From positions 868,001 through 932,000 of the forward strand of contig CAWCPF010000003.1 in assembly GCA_963797485.1 (NCBI GenBank): a DNA stretch of 64,000 bases, written 5' to 3'. The stretch is from CAWAND01 sp963797485. GTDB lineage: Bacteria > Chloroflexota > Anaerolineae > Anaerolineales > E44-bin32. A program made the position numbers and the translations under genes. Positions 63,783 to 64,000 of this stretch are shown here, piece after piece (the first letter of the stretch is position 1; every line of letters begins with the position of its first letter). The notes under the pieces are model-generated. The model was not told the DNA's origin, made no database searches, and saw only the letters and a list, made by a program, of their open reading frames with translations.

Positions 63783-64000
63783 TCAGACGGCGATCAAATC
63801 AACCGTTTTCGCCCGCGTGTCGGCGATCTGGGTCTCGGTGATCATGCCCACGAGTTGGTCGGGCGCCCCTGCGCCCCCCGCCTGCCTCACCAGGGCGATT
63901 GAGCCGTTATCCATCCGCAGATCTGCCAGCACACGCTGCAAGCGTGCATTCTCGTCCACGATCAAGAAATCGGTCCGCAGCATGTCGTCGATGGTTCGTG
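63783..64000 (-). CDS. CBS-domain protein, C-terminal end (runs off window)
   Basis: The visible 70 or so residues read TIDDMLRTDFLIVDENARLQ, RVLADLRMDNGSIALVRQ and QLVGMITETQIADTR. This is a CBS domain of the kind that binds adenosyl nucleotides. The 5' part lies beyond the window, so the effector (transporter, protease or nucleotidyl enzyme) cannot be told. Confidence 0.7.
   Translation of the reverse strand, partial: RTIDDMLRTDFLIVDENARLQRVLADLRMDNGSIALVRQAGGAGAPDQLVGMITETQIADTRAKTVDLIAV

Overview
The window looks like a piece of a high-GC chromosome from a member of the Chloroflexota, probably Anaerolineae-like. That placement is inferred from remembered family resemblances (two lipoprotein LytR-CpsA-Psr proteins, an active-site-poor tyrosine recombinase family, DUF5661/DUF5995/YtxH/GlsB small stress proteins, an MIO-type ammonia-lyase); it is not computed. 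Genes are densely packed, many start and stop codons overlap by 4 bases, and at least two promoters (era, moaC) sit so close to the ATG that the transcripts should be leaderless.

0-19.8 kb is housekeeping: a DNA methyltransferase, era, a cupredoxin lipoprotein, a recombinase-like gene, two LCP proteins, a large membrane histidine-kinase-like protein, a lipid-flippase-like protein, rpmF-fabD, moaC and a moaD-moaE fusion, threonine synthase, fabF, rnc-smc, a CPBP protease, tRNA-Leu(CAG), a DivIC/FtsB-like protein and tRNA-Met(CAT).

20-39.7 kb is an accessory zone beginning at the tRNA-Met gene. Relics of that tRNA recur at about 20.0, 33.8 and 39.1 kb. Between them lie broken genes (pgm, a MobA-like end), a group of short membrane and stress proteins, an RNase II homologue, a cyclic-di-GMP and two-component signalling cluster, a DUF5995 protein, a fatty acid desaturase and an M19-type dipeptidase. 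A decayed cytochrome P450 follows the last relic. No intact integrase is visible.

40-51 kb returns to metabolism: an MIO ammonia-lyase, a molybdate uptake operon with its own HTH-plus-binding-domain regulator (regulator-modABC), NADP-type glutamate dehydrogenase, a large PEP-synthase-like protein and bacterioferritin. Together with moaC and moaDE this shows a commitment to molybdoenzymes.

51-64 kb carries a MarR-controlled ABC-2 exporter operon (permease, HlyD adaptor, two ATPases). A two-component system then diverges from htrA, two small exported proteins, apbE, a ferric-reductase-like membrane protein, a DUF6220 protein and an HD-domain protein. The divergent promoter region holds paired OmpR-type repeats, so this looks like one envelope or redox stress module.

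An important caveat runs through the whole window: about a dozen otherwise well-conserved genes, including fabD, are broken by single-base shifts, mostly in short homopolymers. This most likely reflects assembly error, so split genes are annotated here as single loci with the shift position given.
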